NCBI RefSeq assembly: GCF_003094615.1
Contig: NZ_QDKO01000022.1
Coordinates: forward strand, 1 to 64,000
Source of the DNA: Caulobacter radicis
Lineage (GTDB): Bacteria > Pseudomonadota > Alphaproteobacteria > Caulobacterales > Caulobacteraceae
Length of the DNA: 64,000 bases
Reading direction: 5' to 3'
Positions 60,594 through 64,000 of the stretch are shown here, piece by piece. A program made the translations under genes and the position numbers. The notes beneath the pieces are model-generated. The model saw nothing but the letters and a program-made list of their open reading frames with translations. It was not told where the DNA came from and ran no database searches. Position 1 is the first letter of the stretch. Each line of letters opens with the position of its first letter.

Positions 60594-62264
60594 ATGGCGG
60601 ACGCCGTCGCGACGTCAGGCGCGAAGAACGGAGAGACCGTTCAGCGCAAGGACGCATTGGTCATCGGCGCGGCGTCGGTGGGCACGGTCTTCGAGTGGTA
60701 CGACTTCTACCTGTACGGCTCCCTGGCCACCTACATCACCCACCACTTCTTCTCGGGCGTGAACGAGACCACGGGCTACATCTTCGCCCTTCTCGCCTTC
60801 GCCGCCGGGTTCGCGGTGCGTCCGTTCGGGGCGCTGGTGTTCGGACGCCTCGGCGACCTCTGGGGCCGCAAGAACACCTTCCTCGTCACCATGCTGCTGA
60901 TGGGCCTGTCGACCTTCGTCGTCGGCCTGCTGCCCAGCTACGAGCAGATCGGCGTCGCCGCCCCCATCGCGCTGGTGCTGATGCGCCTGCTGCAGGGCCT
61001 GGCTCTGGGCGGCGAGTACGGCGGCGCGGCCACCTACGTCGCCGAGCACGCCCCGCACGGACGGCGCGGCTTCTACACCAGCTTCATCCAGATCACCGCG
61101 ACCTTCGGCCTGTTCCTGAGCCTGGTGGTGATCCTGGCCACCCGCTCGACCGTGGGCGAGGACGCCTTCCAGGCTTTCGGCTGGCGCATCCCGTTCCTGA
61201 TCTCGATCGCCCTGCTGGGCGTGTCCCTCTGGATCCGCCTGCAACTGTCGGAAAGCCCGTCGTTCCAGAAGATGGTCAGCGAGGGCAAGGGCACCAAGCA
61301 GCCGCTGAAGGACAGCTTCGCCCGCTGGGGCAACCTGAAGATCGTCATCCTGGCCCTCGTCGGCCTGACCGCCGGCCAGGCCGTGGTCTGGTACACCGGC
61401 CAGTTCTACGCCCTGTTCTTCCTGGAGAAGATGCTCAAGGTCGACGGCGCCACGGCCAACACCCTGGTGGCCGTCGCCCTGCTGATCGGCACGCCGTTCT
61501 TCGTGGTCTGCGGCTGGCTGTCGGACAAGATCGGCCGCAAGCCGATCATCATGCTCGGCTGCGCTCTGGCCGCCCTCACCTACTTCCCGCTGTTCAAGAC
61601 CCTGACCGCCGCGGCCAATCCGCAACTGGCCGCCGCCACGGCCTCGGCCCCAGTCACGGTCATCGCCGATCCGGCCGACTGCTCGTTCCAGTTCGACCCC
61701 GTGGGCAAGACGGTGTTCAACACCTCCTGCGACCTGGCCAAGTCCTATCTCGCCAAGGCCGGCGTCAGCTACGAGAACGAACCGATCGCCGCCGGCGAGG
61801 TGGCCGAGGTCCGCATCGGCCAGACCACCCTGCCCTCGTTCCGCGGCGAGACCCTCTCCAAGGAGCAGTTCGCCGTCGAGAAGAAGGCCTGGGAGGCCAA
61901 GCTCGCGCAGGCCCTGAAGACCGCCGGCTATCCCGAGAAGGCCGACACGGCCAAGATCAACAAGCCGCTGGTCGTCTTTGTCCTGACCCTGCTGGTGATC
62001 TACGTCACCATGGTCTACGGCCCGGTGGCGGCCATGCTGGTCGAGCTCTTCCCGACCAACATCCGCTATACCTCGATGAGCCTGCCCTACCACATCGGCA
62101 ACGGCTGGTTCGGCGGCTTCCTGCCGACCACGGCCTTCGCCATGGTCGCGGCCACGGGCAACATCTATTACGGCCTCTGGTATCCGATCGTCGTAGCCGC
62201 CGTGACGGCGATCATCGGCATGCTGTTCCTGAAGGAAACCAAGGACGTCGACATCGAGGCGTAG
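60594..62264 (+). CDS. MHS-family MFS transporter with large soluble insertion
   Basis: Protein of 556 residues of the metabolite-H+ symporter group (ProP/KgtP/ShiA-like): VIGAASVGTVFEWYDFYLYGSLATYI, FVRPFGALVFGRLGDLWGRKNTFLVT as a shared motif, and LQGLALGGEYGGAATYVAEHAPHGRRGFYTS. Between helices 8 and 9, residues about 340-455 form a polar insertion not seen in E. coli members (DCSFQFDPVGKTVFNTSCDLAKSYL with two Cys, then Lys/Glu-rich helices). The start has AGGAGG upstream, a strong site. Substrate unknown; carboxylates are typical for the family. Confidence 0.85.
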   Translation: MADAVATSGAKNGETVQRKDALVIGAASVGTVFEWYDFYLYGSLATYITHHFFSGVNETTGYIFALLAFAAGFAVRPFGALVFGRLGDLWGRKNTFLVTMLLMGLSTFVVGLLPSYEQIGVAAPIALVLMRLLQGLALGGEYGGAATYVAEHAPHGRRGFYTSFIQITATFGLFLSLVVILATRSTVGEDAFQAFGWRIPFLISIALLGVSLWIRLQLSESPSFQKMVSEGKGTKQPLKDSFARWGNLKIVILALVGLTAGQAVVWYTGQFYALFFLEKMLKVDGATANTLVAVALLIGTPFFVVCGWLSDKIGRKPIIMLGCALAALTYFPLFKTLTAAANPQLAAATASAPVTVIADPADCSFQFDPVGKTVFNTSCDLAKSYLAKAGVSYENEPIAAGEVAEVRIGQTTLPSFRGETLSKEQFAVEKKAWEAKLAQALKTAGYPEKADTAKINKPLVVFVLTLLVIYVTMVYGPVAAMLVELFPTNIRYTSMSLPYHIGNGWFGGFLPTTAFAMVAATGNIYYGLWYPIVVAAVTAIIGMLFLKETKDVDIEA

Positions 62265-62304
62265 CAACCTTGCAGGCGCTGTCTCTCGGCGACATCCTCT
62301 CGGG

Positions 62305-62514
62305 ATGACCAGCCAAGAACAGCGCCTGCTCTCCGCCCTAGCCTGGATGTGCGCCCAGTATCTTGAAGACCGCGATGGCGAACTCGACCATCTCAGCATG
62401 TCCGCCGGCGAACGCGCCGTCGCTCTCCTCGTCGACTACGGCCTGATCGCGCCGTCGGGGCGTGGCGGAACCTGGACGGCAGAGGGCCAAGCCCTGCTCG
62501 ACCGTATCGACTGA
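62305..62514 (+). CDS. Small hypothetical protein, winged-helix-like
   Basis: Protein of 69 residues without signal or membrane helix. The sequence runs as two helices (QEQRLLSALAWMCAQYLED and MSAGERAVALLVDYGLI), then a beta-turn (GRGGTWTAEGQALL), which could be a winged-helix-like fold. It is not recognised. It follows the MFS gene by 40 nt on the same strand, and converges on the regulator gene with 6 nt between stops. Confidence 0.6.
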   Translation: MTSQEQRLLSALAWMCAQYLEDRDGELDHLSMSAGERAVALLVDYGLIAPSGRGGTWTAEGQALLDRID

Positions 62515-62520
62515 AGCTTC

Positions 62521-63933
62521 TTATCCCCGCAACGAGAACGGCACCCAGCGGCGGTCGTCCTCGAAGACCTCGAAGGCCCGGTCCACCGGCGGGAAGGCCC
62601 GCTGGGAGCAGTCGTCCCGCTCGCAAATCCGGCAACTGACGCCGATCGGCGCCGACGGCCCCGCAAGATCCAGCCCGTCGGCATAGACCAGCTGGTCGGC
62701 GTAGCGGGCCTCGCAGCCCAGGCCCAGGGCATAGCGCCGCTCGGCCTGGCGATAGGCGCCCGACGGCTTGACCACCCCCCGCGCGATGCAGACATAGCGG
62801 ACGGCGTCGGGCATCTGCGCCAGCTGCACCAGCCAGGCGTCGGGCCGGGCGAAGGCGTCGTGCACGTTCCACAGCGGGCAGGCCCCGCCGAAGCGCGCGA
62901 ACTGCAGGCGCGTGGCGCTGTGGCGCTTGGTGATGTTGCCGGCCCTGTCCAGCCGCACGAAGTAGAACGGCACGCCCCGCGCCCCCGGCCGTTGCAGCGT
63001 CGACAGCCGATGGAACACCTGCTCCAGGCTGGTCTGGAACGAAAGCGCCAGGCGTTCGATATCGTGCCGCGCCGCCCGCGCCGCCTCGCGAAAGCGTTCA
63101 TATGGCAGCACGAGCGCGCCGGCGGCGTAGTTCAGCAGGCCCGTACGGCACACCTTGGCGGCGCTGTCGCTGCGAAAGCCGGCCGCCGCCAGCTCGGCCT
63201 CGACGATGTCGGGCAGGGTCAGGGCGGCGATCTGGTAGGCCAGCTGGAAGCTTCGCGTCGCTTCCGGATGCGCCGTGCCGATGGTCACCGTCCGGCTGGC
63301 GGCGTCCCAGTGGCGCAGCAGGTCCGGCTCGTCGCCGCGCACCACCCGCACGCCCAGGCGATCGGCGAGATAGGCCTCCAGCGCCCGCTCGCCGCCTCCG
63401 CCGATCTCGACCGCAAGGGCCTCGGCGGCGACGTCCAGGCTGTGGATGTAGTTGTTCTTGTAGTGGAAGAAGTCGCGGACCTCTTCGTAGGGCAAGAGCG
63501 CGCTGGCCGCCCCGCGCTCGTCCAGCGATACGGCCTCCTCGGTCGCCTTCAGCCGCTCGTCGAGACGGCGATAGGCGCGGTGCAGGTCGAGATACGCCTT
63601 GGCGAGGTTGGGCGTATTGGCCACCGCCGCCTTGATCTCCGACAGGGCCGGCGGATCGCTCCCCATTGGTCCGCCGATCGGCGCGTCGGCCGTGGCCTCG
63701 CGCAGGTCGGCGATCAGCCGCTGGTCGTCGGCGGCGTCCAGCGAGGCGGCGTCGACCTCGAACACCCGCATCACGTCGATCAGCACCCGGGCGGTGACCG
63801 GCCGCTGGTTGGCCTCGATCTGCGACAGGTAGCTGGCCGAGAGGCCAAGCTGGGCCGCGCAGGCCTCCAGCTTCCAGCCCTTGGTCTGGCGCAGCAGCCG
63901 CAGGCGCGGCCCGATGAACAGCTTCTCTCCCAT
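62521..63933 (-). CDS. ScfR/RamB-type short-chain fatty acyl-CoA regulator
   Basis: Regulator of 470 residues. N-terminal XRE-type HTH: RLRLLRQTKGWKLEACAAQLGLSASYLSQIEANQRPVTA; middle IrrE-like part; C-terminal DUF2083-type domain with Cys cluster SCRICERDDCSQRAFPP. This is the organisation of the RamB/MccR/ScfR family, which controls glyoxylate and methylcitrate cycle genes in response to short-chain acyl-CoA. Such genes are often divergent from isocitrate lyase or methylcitrate genes; the window ends 67 nt upstream, so the target is not seen. Confidence 0.87.
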   Translation of the reverse strand: MGEKLFIGPRLRLLRQTKGWKLEACAAQLGLSASYLSQIEANQRPVTARVLIDVMRVFEVDAASLDAADDQRLIADLREATADAPIGGPMGSDPPALSEIKAAVANTPNLAKAYLDLHRAYRRLDERLKATEEAVSLDERGAASALLPYEEVRDFFHYKNNYIHSLDVAAEALAVEIGGGGERALEAYLADRLGVRVVRGDEPDLLRHWDAASRTVTIGTAHPEATRSFQLAYQIAALTLPDIVEAELAAAGFRSDSAAKVCRTGLLNYAAGALVLPYERFREAARAARHDIERLALSFQTSLEQVFHRLSTLQRPGARGVPFYFVRLDRAGNITKRHSATRLQFARFGGACPLWNVHDAFARPDAWLVQLAQMPDAVRYVCIARGVVKPSGAYRQAERRYALGLGCEARYADQLVYADGLDLAGPSAPIGVSCRICERDDCSQRAFPPVDRAFEVFEDDRRWVPFSLRG

Positions 63934-63936
63934 TTC

Positions 63937-63971
63937 GCAACTTTGCTATTTCACAAGATGCAAGTTCGCAA
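63937..63971. promoter_or_regulatory. Possible RamB-like operator upstream of the ScfR gene
   Basis: GCAACTTTGC (63937-63946) and, inverted, TTGCGAACTTGC (63971-63960 on the minus strand) lie in the 67 nt before the regulator. Both resemble the AACTTTGC core of RamB sites in actinobacteria. Autoregulation or control of the divergent gene to the right is possible. Confidence 0.4.
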
Positions 63972-64000
63972 GCCCTCGCCGAAGCCTCAATTTCCTTGAG

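Noticed and set aside
60431-62308. Open frame of 625 codons overlapping the MHS transporter in another frame
   Set aside because: Arg/Gly/Pro-rich shadow; the transporter frame has 12 helices and a strong ribosome binding site.

Overview
The window is about 64 kb of high-GC alphaproteobacterial chromosome and looks like Caulobacter or a close relative. Supporting signs are TTGACG-type promoters with GANTC (CcrM-type) sites nearby, TonB-dependent receptors paired with exported hydrolases, an ATP12-type F1 assembly chaperone, a CC0125/CC1285-like lipoprotein, a zinc-free S14, and frequent 4-bp stop/start overlaps. No tRNA, rRNA, CRISPR array, transposase, integrase or phage gene was seen. Ribosomal genes and coherent operons make this mainly core chromosome.

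Layout. 1-4.7 kb: the 5' part of a propionyl-CoA carboxylase beta gene, a UPF0060 membrane protein, ATP12, and the exported DUF1800/DUF1501 pair. 4.8-7.7 kb: a tightly overlapped crcB - pseudouridine synthase - TPR/2OG-oxygenase operon. 7.8-16 kb: a protein with three TonB-C-like repeats, a protein with a degenerate GGDEF-like N-terminus, a lipoprotein, a second pseudouridine synthase coupled to rarA, a DegP/DegQ-type protease lipoprotein and a TetA-like exporter. 16-17.7 kb: a four-gene overlapped operon (VOC, MmcQ, ArsR, SRPBCC) whose -10 region is covered by a probable ArsR operator. 17.7-21.5 kb: an exported phosphodiesterase-like lipoprotein and an ABC transporter preceded by a 9-codon leader ORF.

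21.7-36.2 kb, minus strand: the S10-spc-alpha ribosomal protein cluster from rpsJ to rplQ with secY, adk and rpoA. Two terminator-like hairpins lie inside it (rpmD|rplO and secY|adk), and a near-consensus promoter precedes rpsM, so the cluster is probably split into several transcription units. A strong candidate promoter and a roughly 250-nt leader precede rpsJ.

36.8-44 kb: an outer-membrane beta-barrel protein, a GIN-domain protein, a GNAT/cupin pair, and a YdeP-type molybdopterin oxidoreductase with its FdhD sulfurtransferase. 44.3-49.5 kb: a TonB-dependent receptor converging on an S9 peptidase. 49.7-57.8 kb: a candidate galactan-use locus with a Tat-exported GH2 enzyme, a TonB-dependent receptor, a secreted GH53 endo-galactanase and a LysR regulator. 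57.8-60.4 kb: an MFS exporter - alpha/beta hydrolase - VOC/gamma-glutamylcyclotransferase fusion operon. 60.6-64 kb: an MHS-type MFS transporter with a large soluble insertion, a small winged-helix-like protein, and an ScfR/RamB-type short-chain acyl regulator with RamB-like motifs in its upstream region.

No large undescribed system stands out. The most unusual items are the VOC-GGCT fusion, the triple TonB-C protein, the degenerate GGDEF protein, the leader ORF before the ABC transporter, and the internal terminators of the ribosomal cluster. All functional calls come from reading motifs; no database search was run.
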